Assembly: GCA_020831765.1 (NCBI GenBank)
Contig: JAFIFY010000061.1
Location: 1-32,321, forward strand
Direction of reading: 5' to 3'
DNA: 32,321 nt
From: Phycisphaeraceae bacterium
GTDB taxonomy: Bacteria > Planctomycetota > Phycisphaerae > Phycisphaerales > Phycisphaeraceae
Shown one piece after another: positions 7,704 to 15,529 of the stretch. A program made the position numbers and the translations under genes. Under the pieces are notes generated by a model. It searched no databases and was not told the DNA's origin. It saw only the letters and a program-made list of their open reading frames with translations. Position 1 is the stretch's first letter. Each line of letters starts with the position of its first letter.

Positions 7704-9834
7704 GTACTGCCTCCTTGGCTGTTCCGTTGTGCATTGCCTCAAGCTGTTCGTGCAGGAATGCCTCCCGACGCATCGCGTCGAGGGCACGCTCAGCGCTTGT
7801 CGCGATGCCCCCAGATCGTCTCCGAATACTCTCCAGCCTGCGGCAAAGGGCGGCGAATCGCACCTGCAGGTCGATATCCTCCGGGACTGGGATCGGGATT
7901 CCGGCCAACTGCCTATAGTACAGGCGGAACCGCACGCTTCCCTTTGTCTTCAGGTTGATCTGGTGACGCCCAGCCTCGCTTCGAAGATAGTGATAGACGT
8001 ACTCGGGCAACACGCCATTCCTGCACCGAAAGACAACGTAGTCGGGGCTCGTAATGCCCTCATCCGCGACATCCACCGCTACGCCGATGGAGCCGATGTT
8101 GATGCGCATCGGGTTGTACGCCAGGTAGCCCTCCCGGATGATCTTGTACCTCTCCGGATGCTTGCCGATGCGCCCCTTCGGGTCGCAGAACCCGTCGACG
8201 TTTGACACCCCCAGCAGCCGCGCCTCCTCGGAGTAGGCTTCACCAACCCGCTCGTCGCTTTCCTCAGTGAGATCACCCAGGACTGCGGTCGGCGCGGCAT
8301 GGAGGGCCTCGGCCAAGGCAGCCAGCTCCGAACGAACCTTCCGCGCCTCATCTGCGAGGGACTCGCACTTCTCCGCGAGGCCCTCGAGGGCCGCGTCGGC
8401 AGAGCCCATTTCGGCGAGACTGATCTGCGGATTCTTGAGATCGAGGTTCAGGCCGGGATCAAGGTCCGTAACGGCGACGGTCCAGCAGTGCTCGCTGGCC
8501 GTGCCCGAACGGACGACGTCGATGAAGGGCTCAATGGCCTCGAACCGCAGCGGCTTCGTCTTGCTGAGGCTTTGGCCCTCGGGCAGTGGTGGCTCGCAGT
8601 ACAGAATGCTTTCGGTTGGCCCGGAGCGATCAAAGAACAGCAGGTTTGTCCGGATGTCCGTGTACGGCGCGAAGACGTTGTGCGGCAATCGCACAATCGC
8701 CAGGATTCGGAAATCCCGCAGCAGTTCTGATCGGACTCGGCTGGCAACGCCCGGTGCGGAAAGGGTGCCATTCGGCACAACGACGGCCGCACGGCCTGGC
8801 TTGGGTGCTCGCTTGAGCTTCCGCATGATCAGTTGTAGGAACAGGATCGCCGTTTCGGCGGTCTGCTTGTCCTCCGGAAAGTTGCTGAGAATGCCACGCT
8901 CTTCCTCGCCGCCGAACGGCGGATTGGTGAGGATGACGTCCACGCGGTCCCTCTCGCCGATCTCGTTGAGCGGGAAACGCAGGCTGTTTTCCGGATCGAT
9001 CTGTGGGGCTTCCAGGCCGTGCAGCAGCAGGTTCATCTGGGCGAGCAGGTACGGCAGTGGCTTGGCCTCGCCGCCGAGGATCGACGCCGTCTGGAGCAAC
9101 TTGCGGTCCTCGACGGTCTTGACCTGCTTGGCCAGGTGGTTGTACGCCTCGACGAGGAACCCGCCCGTGCCACAGGCTGGGTCCAGCACCGTCTCGCCGA
9201 GATGCGGATCGAGGGCCTCGACCATGAAACGGACGACTGGGCGCGGCGTGTAAAACTCGCCAGAGTCGCCGGCGGCATCCCGCATTTCCCGCAGCATCGA
9301 CTCGTAGAGGTGCCCGAGCGTGAACAGCTCGTCCTGTGATTCGAAGTGGATCGCGCTGACATGGTTGATCACGTCGCGGAGCAGGTAGCCTGACTGCATG
9401 CGGCAGGTCTGGCCACTGAAGACCGTGGCCACGACCTGCTTGCGGCTGCCGCGACCGTTCTGGAGGCCCCGCAGGTACGCGAACAGGCCGGGGCCTTTGG
9501 TGCCGTCGGGACGAACGGCCTCCTCCTGCATGATGAAGGCGATGAGTTCCGGGCCGGTGATGCCGCTTTCCTGGGCGGCCCAGTCCCGCCAGCGGTACGG
9601 GGCGTCGATGGTCGGGCGGTACTTCTGACGGCGGACCTTGGCGCGGGATTCCTCGATCTGCTCCATGTCGTCGAGAAACTTCAGGAACATCACCCACGTC
9701 AGCAGGGGCAAGCGGTCGAGGTCGCCCGACAGGCCCTTGTCCTTCCGCATGATCTTGCGGCAGGACTTGATGACGTTGCCGAGGCGCTCGGCAGTGGTCG
9801 TCGGTTCCTTCGTCTTCGTCTGTTGTTTCGCCAT
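7696..9834 (-). CDS. Type I-like methyltransferase fused to a single specificity domain (HsdM-S)
   Basis: The protein has 712 residues. Residues ~10-150 match the HsdM N-terminal helical domain. The N6-adenine methyltransferase core has motif I DPACGTGGF (218-226) and catalytic NPPF (304-307), with YTPRPVVRFMVEALDP ahead of it. After residue ~475 comes a coiled coil (478-512), then one target-recognition domain (about 517-655: LLGVSNVDGFCDPKGR, AYNPMRINIGSIG, FRLYYRQLAGIPIPVP) and a closing helix. The enzyme would methylate adenine in host DNA at its target, protecting it from HsdR. Standard HsdS proteins have two such domains; with only one, I expect a homodimer and a symmetric bipartite site. 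The start ATG follows the HsdR stop by 9 nt with a TGGAG ribosome-binding site. No separate hsdS is in the window. Confidence 0.93.
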   Translation of the reverse strand: MAKQQTKTKEPTTTAERLGNVIKSCRKIMRKDKGLSGDLDRLPLLTWVMFLKFLDDMEQIEESRAKVRRQKYRPTIDAPYRWRDWAAQESGITGPELIAFIMQEEAVRPDGTKGPGLFAYLRGLQNGRGSRKQVVATVFSGQTCRMQSGYLLRDVINHVSAIHFESQDELFTLGHLYESMLREMRDAAGDSGEFYTPRPVVRFMVEALDPHLGETVLDPACGTGGFLVEAYNHLAKQVKTVEDRKLLQTASILGGEAKPLPYLLAQMNLLLHGLEAPQIDPENSLRFPLNEIGERDRVDVILTNPPFGGEEERGILSNFPEDKQTAETAILFLQLIMRKLKRAPKPGRAAVVVPNGTLSAPGVASRVRSELLRDFRILAIVRLPHNVFAPYTDIRTNLLFFDRSGPTESILYCEPPLPEGQSLSKTKPLRFEAIEPFIDVVRSGTASEHCWTVAVTDLDPGLNLDLKNPQISLAEMGSADAALEGLAEKCESLADEARKVRSELAALAEALHAAPTAVLGDLTEESDERVGEAYSEEARLLGVSNVDGFCDPKGRIGKHPERYKIIREGYLAYNPMRINIGSIGVAVDVADEGITSPDYVVFRCRNGVLPEYVYHYLRSEAGRHQINLKTKGSVRFRLYYRQLAGIPIPVPEDIDLQVRFAALCRRLESIRRRSGGIATSAERALDAMRREAFLHEQLEAMHNGTAKEAVRG

Positions 9835-9843
9835 GGTGCTCCA

Positions 9844-12216
9844 TCACGCGGCGTATAGCAGCGTCTGCAATCGGTGAACGGCCTCGACCAGCCGAGCCTC
9901 CCCGCCGAAGTGGCGGGCGATGTCGATGACGGTCCCGTGCTCGCTCAGCGGCGGAACCTCCAGGACATCGGGGATCACGAACTGGGCCGTGCCGTGTTCG
10001 GTGTACTTGTCCAGCAGCTCATTGAGAATCTGTGTCGCCCCCGGGCCGTACTGGTCGAAGAAGTCCTTTTTCTCCGAGCGGAGGCGATGGGCGCGTTCGC
10101 GCCGCGTCCGCAGCGGCGCGTTGAAGGCGATGTGGCAGATCAGGTCCAGCGGATCGGCGTCGGGCTGCTCGGCGGCCGTCGCCAACTCGTCGAAGTCGAT
10201 GCCGCGCTCGGCCAGCTTGTCGATGATCTCCAGCCGATGGTCGGGGTTCGCCCACTCGGCCCGCAGCTCTGCGGCGTTGGCATACAGCGTGCGGACCTTC
10301 TCGGCCGTGTAGTCGGTGAAGCGGACGACCCGGAGCTGATTGCCCTCGGAATCCAGTTCATAGACCAGGTGGGCGGCGATCTGGACCTGACCGCCGTCAA
10401 AGTAGAACTTGCGGCGTTCGACGGGCGTGTCGTCATCGGGCGGCAACGGATCGACGATGACTTCCTCGCCGGGTTCCGGCTCTTCCTCGGGCGTGACGAC
10501 GGTCTCCTCGTCGGTGGGCTGGCCGTCTTCATCGATGTGCTGCTCGGTCTCGATGGACGGCTCGCCGTCGAAGTCCGGGTCGGCGAACAACCGCGTAGCC
10601 GATCCGGTGTAGTCCAGGATGCTGAAGAACAGCTTGCCGTAGTCGTCCCGCACGCGCGTGCCACGGCCGATGATCTGCTTGAACTCGGTCATAGCGTTGA
10701 TGACACGCACCAGCACGACGTTCTGGACAGTCGGGGCGTCCACGCCGGTGGTCAGCATCTGCGAGGTCGTCAGGATGACCGGCGTCCGCCGCTCCACGTC
10801 CTGGAAGTTGCTCAGGTGCCCGCGCCCGATGCCGCCCTCGTCCGAGGTCACGCGGCAGACGTAGTCGGGGTTCTGGCGGACCAGGTCGGCGTTCAGGTTG
10901 TTCAGCACCCGCCGCATCTCGTCGGCGTGTTCCTGGTCGACGCAGAAGACGATGGTCTTGGCGTAGCGGTCGGTCCGCTTGAGGAACTCCGTCAAGTTGC
11001 GGGCGACAGCCGCCGTGCGGGCGCGCAGGGCCACGCGGCGCTCGAAGTCGTTCGTCTGGTACTCCTCGTCGGGTATCTCCCGGCCGTAGCGGTCGAGCTC
11101 GCCCTGGCTCGGCCGCCAGCCCGCCGCGTCCCAGGTCGTGATCACGCGATGGACGCGGTACGGTGCGAGGAAGCCGTCGTCGATGCCCTGACGCAGGCTG
11201 TACTGGTAGATCGGGTCGCCAAAGTAGCGGTAGGTGTCGGCGTTGTCCTCACGGCGTGGCGTGGCCGTCATGCCGATCTGGAAGGCCGGCTGGAAGTACT
11301 CGAGGATTTCCCGCCAGTTGCTGTCGTCCTTGGCGCTGCCGCGATGGCACTCGTCGACGATGATCAGGTCGAAGAAGTCCGGGGCGTACTCGCGGTACAG
11401 GCCGGGCCGGTTCTCGTCGCGGGCGATGGCCTGGTAGATGGCGAAGTACATCTCGCGGCTCTTGTTGGCCACGCCGCCCTCGATCTTCCAGCGGGCATCG
11501 CCGAAGGGCGTAAACGTCTTGGCCATCGGGTCGTCGATCAGGATGTTCCGGTCGGCCAGGTAGAGGATGCGCGGCCGGCGGTAGTCGCCGGTGCGGTTCC
11601 AGCGAGCCGACCAGAGCTTCCAGCAGATCTGGAAGGCGACGAAGGTCTTGCCCGTGCCGGTCGCCATGGTCAGCAGGATGCGCTGCCTGCCCTGGAGGAC
11701 GGCCTGGACCGCCCGATTGATCGCGATCTCCTGGTAGTACCTGGGCACCTTGCCGCTGAGGCTGTAGCCCGGCGTCAGCAGCCGATCAGCGACCTCGCCC
11801 GTGAGCGATTCGCCGGCCGTGAGCCGCGCCCAAAGCTGGTCGGGCGTGGGGAAGGCGTCGATCTCTCGCTCTTGCCCAGTCAGGTAGTCGAACTCGACGA
11901 TGCCCTCGCCGTTCGTCGCGTAGGCGAACTTCAGGCCGAGGATCTCGGCGTACTCCTTGGCCTGCTGGAGGCCCTGGCCGGGCGTGGCGTAGGTGGGCTT
12001 GGCCTCGACGACGGCGATGGCCATGTCAGGCCGGTAGCGGAGGATGTAGTCGGCCCGCTTGCCGGGCCGGCGCACGCCGCGCCGCCCCGCGACAACGATG
12101 CGGCCGTCCGTGAAGGTGACCTGCTCGTTGATGCGGTGAGGGTCGTTGTCCCAGCCCGCCGTCTGGAGCTTGGGCACGACGTATCTCCTGCATGTGTCCG
12201 CCTCGTTCAGGGGCAT
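9844..12216 (-). CDS. hsdR: Type I-like restriction subunit (HsdR), EcoEI-type helicase-nuclease
   Basis: The protein has 790 residues from the ATG at 12216; a TTG just before it is also open. A PD-(D/E)xK nuclease is N-terminal: D56 (RADYILRYRPD), E71 and K73 (VVEAKP), then QGLQQAKEYAEIL. The SF2 translocase follows: Walker A MATGTGKT (184-191), DECH (288-291), TATP (317-320) and helicase-C motifs TTGVDAPTVQNVVLVR and QIIGRGTRVRDDYG. An acidic linker lies between the helicase and the C-terminal helical domain that contacts the methyltransferase. Expected action: ATP-driven DNA translocation and cleavage of unmodified DNA. The start codon shares its A with the stop of the upstream HTH gene (TGATG), and GAGGA is a good ribosome-binding site. 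Confidence 0.94.
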   Translation of the reverse strand: MPLNEADTCRRYVVPKLQTAGWDNDPHRINEQVTFTDGRIVVAGRRGVRRPGKRADYILRYRPDMAIAVVEAKPTYATPGQGLQQAKEYAEILGLKFAYATNGEGIVEFDYLTGQEREIDAFPTPDQLWARLTAGESLTGEVADRLLTPGYSLSGKVPRYYQEIAINRAVQAVLQGRQRILLTMATGTGKTFVAFQICWKLWSARWNRTGDYRRPRILYLADRNILIDDPMAKTFTPFGDARWKIEGGVANKSREMYFAIYQAIARDENRPGLYREYAPDFFDLIIVDECHRGSAKDDSNWREILEYFQPAFQIGMTATPRREDNADTYRYFGDPIYQYSLRQGIDDGFLAPYRVHRVITTWDAAGWRPSQGELDRYGREIPDEEYQTNDFERRVALRARTAAVARNLTEFLKRTDRYAKTIVFCVDQEHADEMRRVLNNLNADLVRQNPDYVCRVTSDEGGIGRGHLSNFQDVERRTPVILTTSQMLTTGVDAPTVQNVVLVRVINAMTEFKQIIGRGTRVRDDYGKLFFSILDYTGSATRLFADPDFDGEPSIETEQHIDEDGQPTDEETVVTPEEEPEPGEEVIVDPLPPDDDTPVERRKFYFDGGQVQIAAHLVYELDSEGNQLRVVRFTDYTAEKVRTLYANAAELRAEWANPDHRLEIIDKLAERGIDFDELATAAEQPDADPLDLICHIAFNAPLRTRRERAHRLRSEKKDFFDQYGPGATQILNELLDKYTEHGTAQFVIPDVLEVPPLSEHGTVIDIARHFGGEARLVEAVHRLQTLLYAA

Positions 12217-12413
12217 CAAGCGTCCTCACACTTCGCCGTCGGTTGCCGCTTCAGCCATTCGTCCACGGCGTCGAGGTGGAACCGCCAGTGGCGGCCGACC
12301 TTCTGGCCGGGGAGCTTGCCTTCCTGGGCGAGCTTGTAGAGGCTCGACTTCGGGATCTTCAGGTACGCCGACAGATCATCGATGGTCAGCACGTTGTCGG
12401 GCTGCTTGTTCAT
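12216..12413 (-). CDS. Excisionase/MerR-like small HTH protein, likely operon regulator
   Basis: The protein has 65 residues. VLTIDDLSAYLKIPKSSLYK, LAQEGKLPGQKVGRHWRF and LDAVDEWLKR are the standard pattern of the excisionase-family DNA-binding domain (TIGR01764 type). Such small proteins can be phage/integrative-element excision factors or transcription regulators. It is the first gene of the restriction operon, shares one base with hsdR, and sits about 60 nt downstream of an inverted repeat that overlaps the putative promoter. I therefore infer a control-protein-like role for the operon rather than excision, since no integrase is nearby. Confidence 0.88.
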   Translation of the reverse strand: MNKQPDNVLTIDDLSAYLKIPKSSLYKLAQEGKLPGQKVGRHWRFHLDAVDEWLKRQPTAKCEDA

Positions 12414-12470
12414 CCACGCACCTTTGGCCGACGCGGCATCGCTGCGATCTTCGCCGGCAAACCACCGAGT

Positions 12471-12499
12471 ATTTGACAGTTAATTGATTCCGCTGTCAA
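12471..12499 (-). promoter_or_regulatory. Promoter of the restriction operon
   Basis: On the minus strand TTGACA (12499-12494) is followed by a 17-nt spacer and TCAAAT (12476-12471), a consensus -35 and a 4/6 match to the -10. This predicts a leader of about 50 nt before the HTH start codon at 12413. Planctomycete housekeeping promoters are poorly defined, so the exact start is uncertain. Confidence 0.55.
12473..12499. promoter_or_regulatory. Inverted-repeat operator overlapping the promoter
   Basis: TTGACAG (12473-12479) and CTGTCAA (12493-12499) form a perfect 7-bp inverted repeat with a 13-nt centre. One arm covers the -35 box and the other overlaps the -10 box of the minus-strand promoter. 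This is a good candidate binding site for a dimer such as the HTH protein at 12216-12413 or the operon's response regulator; binding there would block RNA polymerase. Confidence 0.55.
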
Positions 12500-12520
12500 T
12501 CACTGAGATTCCTGGACGAA

Positions 12521-12579
12521 AGAAAGCCCCGCCGGAGCGCGGAACTGCCCATGGTCGTGCGGTTCCGATACTAGCGGGG
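12521..12579 (-). terminator. Terminator between the sigma-factor unit and the restriction operon
   Basis: CCCCGC (12527-12532) pairs with GCGGGG (12574-12579), and inside it CGGAAC (12540-12545) pairs with GTTCCG (12562-12567). Read on the minus strand the stem ends in GCGGGG followed by CTTTCTTTC, a T-rich tail. It lies about 60 nt beyond the stop codon of the unknown gene at 12641, so it would end that transcript before the restriction promoter. Confidence 0.55.
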
Positions 12580-12640
12580 GGGACACTGCCAAGCTATCTG
12601 CCCGTGGCCCTCAGCTGGCATCCAGGAAGTCCCCCTGCGG

Positions 12641-13147
12641 TCAGCCGCCACGCATTGACAACGTCCGAATCAAGTCACTTACCCGGCCCGGAAGCCAGCC
12701 AAACGTGAGGCACCGTTGGGCCTCTCGATCTAGGCTTGATTCGTCAAGCGAGGAAACCCCCTCATACCCGGCGAACCGCCCGCGAAGTATCGCCATCACG
12801 TACAGCACCCGCGCAACATCTCGAGGCAAGTCGCCATCCCCGGCCAAGGATGCCTTAGCGTAGTTCTTGATTAGTTCGACAGCATCTTCCGCAGGCATCG
12901 CATCATTAAGGATCGAACCGAAAGTCGATTTTGAGCAACGACTTAGGATTGACGCCATCTGCTCGGCCGACTGACGGTTGGACTCAGCCAAACGATCAGA
13001 CTCCTGTGCAAGGGACACATCCAGCTGGTGCTCCAGAATAGCTCTGAGGTCGCTGGATGACCAAGGAACCGTATCGGGCAAAGCAGGGTCCATGAGCGCC
13101 CTGATTATGTCCTTGCTCTTTCGATTTGCAGTCGCTGGTTTGGCCAT
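12641..13147 (-). CDS. Protein of unknown function downstream of the sigma factor
   Basis: The protein has 168 residues from the ATG at 13147 (MAKPATANRK); a GTG at 13180 would add 11 residues but has no clear ribosome-binding site. I do not recognise a domain. It looks like a soluble, mostly helical protein: WSSSDLRAILEHQLDVSL, a polar helix with repeated Ser/Glu (SDRLAESNRQSAEQMASIL), and LPRDVARVLYVMAILRGRF near the C terminus. It follows the ECF-like sigma factor by 68 nt on the same strand and is closed by a terminator, so the two probably form a bicistronic unit. A regulator or partner of the sigma factor is possible by position, but no anti-sigma motif or membrane segment is visible. 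Confidence 0.7.
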   Translation of the reverse strand: MAKPATANRKSKDIIRALMDPALPDTVPWSSSDLRAILEHQLDVSLAQESDRLAESNRQSAEQMASILSRCSKSTFGSILNDAMPAEDAVELIKNYAKASLAGDGDLPRDVARVLYVMAILRGRFAGYEGVSSLDESSLDREAQRCLTFGWLPGRVSDLIRTLSMRGG

Positions 13148-13215
13148 CACAACACCACGCTCCGAGCACCAACTTTCCACCTGTCAATACACCACGGGCG
13201 GCCGCCTGTTGCGCG

Positions 13216-13935
13216 TCATCGCCCCACGATCTCGCGAAGATCCGCTATCTCTGCGTCAATCTGATCCTCATGCACGTACCGCCCGACTGCAAATCGTAAG
13301 TGCTTATTAAATAATCGTTTAGCGTTGGCCAGCAAGTTCATGGCCTGTCGTGGCGTTTGAATTCCCAGTTGACGCACCACGTCCTCGTAACTCGCCGGCT
13401 CTGCGTCCTGAAGCATTGGATCGGCGACCCTGAGGCAGAACACAGTCCACAAGTCTTTGCGGGAACGATCTCTGCAATCGACCTCCATCAGCCGCATGGC
13501 GTCCTGGACAACCTGCTGCACCCACTCCTGCTCGAAGCGGTCCGAGCCAGGCCGCGTGACATGAGCGGCGAGGGTGGCCCCGTCCAACCCCGCCCCCACG
13601 GCGCGGGTGGCGTACTCCCTCTTGAGCTTGCTGGTCACGAAATTGTTGAGCGATTTCAGGACGAAGTTGCGGAACTTGCCCTTCCCCTGTTCGGCATGGT
13701 GGACCAGTTTTCTGGCCAGGAACTTGTCCGCGATGAAGTCGTGGAGCAGGTCGTCAGCAAGGTCAGGTGAAACGCGGCGGACCTCGACCAGGAAGGATCG
13801 TAGCCCCGGCGTGTACGCCTGAAGCAGCTCGGCAAGCGCTTGTTGGCGCGTCAGTTCATCCGACCCCGAAGCTCGCCCGACCAGCGACCAGCGGGTTTCA
13901 GGAAATCGTGACGGCTTCATCTTCTCCGGCTGCAT
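13216..13935 (-). CDS. ECF-like sigma factor of the FPxTRWSLV type
   Basis: The protein has 239 residues. FPETRWSLVG (11-20) is the N-terminal signature of a group of ECF-related sigma factors that is abundant in Planctomycetota. Region 2 is seen around 35-90 (LADDLLHDFIADKFLARKLV, GKFRNFVLKSLNNFV). A region-4-like helical part is around 165-220 (YEDVVRQLGIQTPRQAMNLL, NAKRLFNKHLR). The expected role is to direct RNA polymerase to a special promoter set. GAGG six bases before the ATG at 13935 supports that start; an ATG five codons later is the alternative. In this phylum such sigma factors often neighbour Ser/Thr kinases; here a kinase lies on the other strand beyond the IS1380 transposase. 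Confidence 0.85.
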   Translation of the reverse strand: MQPEKMKPSRFPETRWSLVGRASGSDELTRQQALAELLQAYTPGLRSFLVEVRRVSPDLADDLLHDFIADKFLARKLVHHAEQGKGKFRNFVLKSLNNFVTSKLKREYATRAVGAGLDGATLAAHVTRPGSDRFEQEWVQQVVQDAMRLMEVDCRDRSRKDLWTVFCLRVADPMLQDAEPASYEDVVRQLGIQTPRQAMNLLANAKRLFNKHLRFAVGRYVHEDQIDAEIADLREIVGR

Positions 13936-13946
13936 TCATTGCCTCG

Positions 13947-14011
13947 CCTGTTTCAGGCCATTCGCAACGCGCCTGGCAACGCCAGAGCGGGCGAATCCTG
14001 ACGGAAACAGG
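13947..14011. repeat. Long imperfect palindrome upstream of the sigma factor
   Basis: CCTGTTTC (13947-13954) pairs with GAAACAGG (14004-14011), then AGG with CCT, ATTCGC with GCGAAT, and at the tip CTGGC with GCCAG around an AAC loop. This makes a stem of about 22 bp broken by small internal loops. It lies immediately upstream of the sigma-factor start on the minus strand. It could be a leader-RNA structure, a REP-like palindrome or a protein site. Confidence 0.6.
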
Positions 14012-14143
14012 GTATCGCCGGCCCGGTCGAGCCGCAACCGAAAACGCGACACGGCAGACCCCTCGCCGGATGCCGGATGAGCCCGGATTTCCTGGATAAC
14101 CGCCTGAATTTGGGCGAACCGACTCGCGTCTGATGCCGTATTT

Positions 14144-14175
14144 CATGGTGTTTCCGGCACCGCAGCCCCACCATG
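14144..14175 (+). promoter_or_regulatory. Hairpin in the transposase leader
   Basis: CATGGTG (14144-14150) and CACCATG (14169-14175) form a 7-bp inverted repeat 14 nt ahead of the transposase start codon. A second small hairpin, CACCC/GGGTG, encloses the ATG at 14189 itself. Such structures can hold down translation of transposase from read-through transcripts. Confidence 0.4.
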
Positions 14176-14188
14176 GAAGGGCCACCCA

Positions 14189-15529
14189 ATGGGTGAAGCA
14201 CGCAAGGAAGCGTTACAGGTCGGTTTCGACGGCTCGGTCCGGCTGGAGTTCCACGGGGCCAAGGTCAGCAGCGACGGCGGGCTTCTGGCCTACCGCGATG
14301 TCGATGAAGCCCTGGACTTGACCGCGCCGGCCGCGGCGGCGTTGACCGAGTGGCGGACCGGCACCAACATCCGCCACTCGATGACGGCGCTGCTGCGGCA
14401 GTCGATCTACAGCCGTCTGGCGGGTTACGACGACCTCAACGACGCCCAGCGCCTGGCCGTGGATCCGGTGCTGCGGCAGGTGGTGGGCGGACGGGCGACG
14501 CAGAAGGAAGCCGCCTCCACCAGCCAGATGGCCCACTTCGAGACCCAGGTTCTGACTCAGGCCCAGAACCTGGCGGCGCTGCTGGACCTGCCGGGGCAGT
14601 GGATCGACCAGGCGCAACGCCGCCGTCCCTTGGATCGTCTCATCCTCGATCTGGACAGTTCGGTCAGCCAGACCCACGGCCGGCAGGAAGGCTCGGCCTA
14701 CAACGGCTACTTTGAGTGCACCTGCTATCACCCGCTGTTCTGCTTCAACCAGCACGGCGATCTGGAACGCGCCCTGCTCAGGAACGGCAACGTGGCCAGC
14801 GCCCACGACTGGCGGGCGGTGCTGGAACCCGTGGTGGCTCGCTACCGCCCCCGGAACATCAAGAAGCTGTTCCGGGGGGATGCGGGCTTCGCCCACCCGG
14901 AGGTCTACACCTTCCTGGAAGCCGAGGGCTACCTCTATGCCATCCGCCTGCCGGCCAATGACGTGTTGCAGCGGGAGATTGGGCACTTGATGACTCGGCC
15001 CATGGGCCGTCCCCCGGCCAAGCCCATCGTGCTCTTCCACGACTTCCACTACCGGGCCGCCAGTTGGGACCAGGCCCGCCGGGTGGTGGCCAAGGTCGAG
15101 TGGCACCAGGACGAGTTGTTCCCGCGCATCGGCTTCATCGTCACCAACCTGGGCGGCGGGGCCGCCCGCATAACCTGGTTCTACAACGGCCGGGGCACGG
15201 CCGAGCAGTGCATCAAGGAAGGCAAGCTGGCCCTGAACTGGACCCGGCTGTCCTGCCACGACTTCGCCGACAACCAGGTGCGACTGCAACTGTTCGCCCT
15301 GGCCTACAACCTGGGCAACTTCCTGCGGCGGCTGGCGCTGCCCACGGCCGTCAAGCACTGGACCCTCACCACGCTGCGCGACAAGCTGATCAAGATCGGG
15401 GCCAAGGTGGTGCACCACGCCCGGCGCGTGGTGTTCCAGTTGGCGGAGGTGGCGATCCCCCGGCCATTGTTCGCCGCCATCCTGCGGCGGATCGAGCGGC
15501 TGCGGCGGCTGGCCCCCGCGCCGACGTGA
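14189..15529 (+). CDS. IS1380-family transposase
   Basis: The protein has 446 residues, full length for the family. The DDE catalytic residues are visible: first Asp in LILDLDSSVSQTHG (D154 or D156), second Asp in FRGDAGFAHPEVY (D231), and the Glu in GTAEQCIKEGK (E339 or E344). Further family landmarks are LLAYRDVDEALDL near the N terminus and QLFALAYNLGNFLRRLALP near the C terminus. It catalyses cut-and-paste movement of its element. GGAAGGG eight bases before the ATG is a good ribosome-binding site. The frame is intact, so the element may be active. It lies between the minus-strand sigma-factor unit and the plus-strand kinase module. Confidence 0.95.
   Translation: MGEARKEALQVGFDGSVRLEFHGAKVSSDGGLLAYRDVDEALDLTAPAAAALTEWRTGTNIRHSMTALLRQSIYSRLAGYDDLNDAQRLAVDPVLRQVVGGRATQKEAASTSQMAHFETQVLTQAQNLAALLDLPGQWIDQAQRRRPLDRLILDLDSSVSQTHGRQEGSAYNGYFECTCYHPLFCFNQHGDLERALLRNGNVASAHDWRAVLEPVVARYRPRNIKKLFRGDAGFAHPEVYTFLEAEGYLYAIRLPANDVLQREIGHLMTRPMGRPPAKPIVLFHDFHYRAASWDQARRVVAKVEWHQDELFPRIGFIVTNLGGGAARITWFYNGRGTAEQCIKEGKLALNWTRLSCHDFADNQVRLQLFALAYNLGNFLRRLALPTAVKHWTLTTLRDKLIKIGAKVVHHARRVVFQLAEVAIPRPLFAAILRRIERLRRLAPAPT
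14189..15529 (+). mobile_element. IS1380-like insertion sequence (core only; ends not found)
   Basis: Only the transposase core is certain. I compared 14012-14188 with the reverse complement of 15530-15760 by eye and found no convincing terminal inverted repeats or target duplication. The real element should extend beyond the gene on both sides, probably within 13936-14188 and 15530-15713. Confidence 0.6.

Noticed and set aside
9874-12339. An 821-codon plus-strand open frame opposite hsdR
   Set aside because: It is the antisense shadow of a high-GC gene; its Val/Leu/Asp/Gly/Arg-rich sequence has no motif, while the minus strand has all HsdR motifs.
12216-12413. The HTH protein as evidence of an integrative element (excisionase)
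   Set aside because: No integrase, attachment-site repeats or tRNA were found nearby; a regulator of the operon fits its position better.
14213-15418. A 401-codon minus-strand frame opposite the transposase
   Set aside because: It is a shadow of the IS1380 gene, whose DDE residues are intact on the plus strand.
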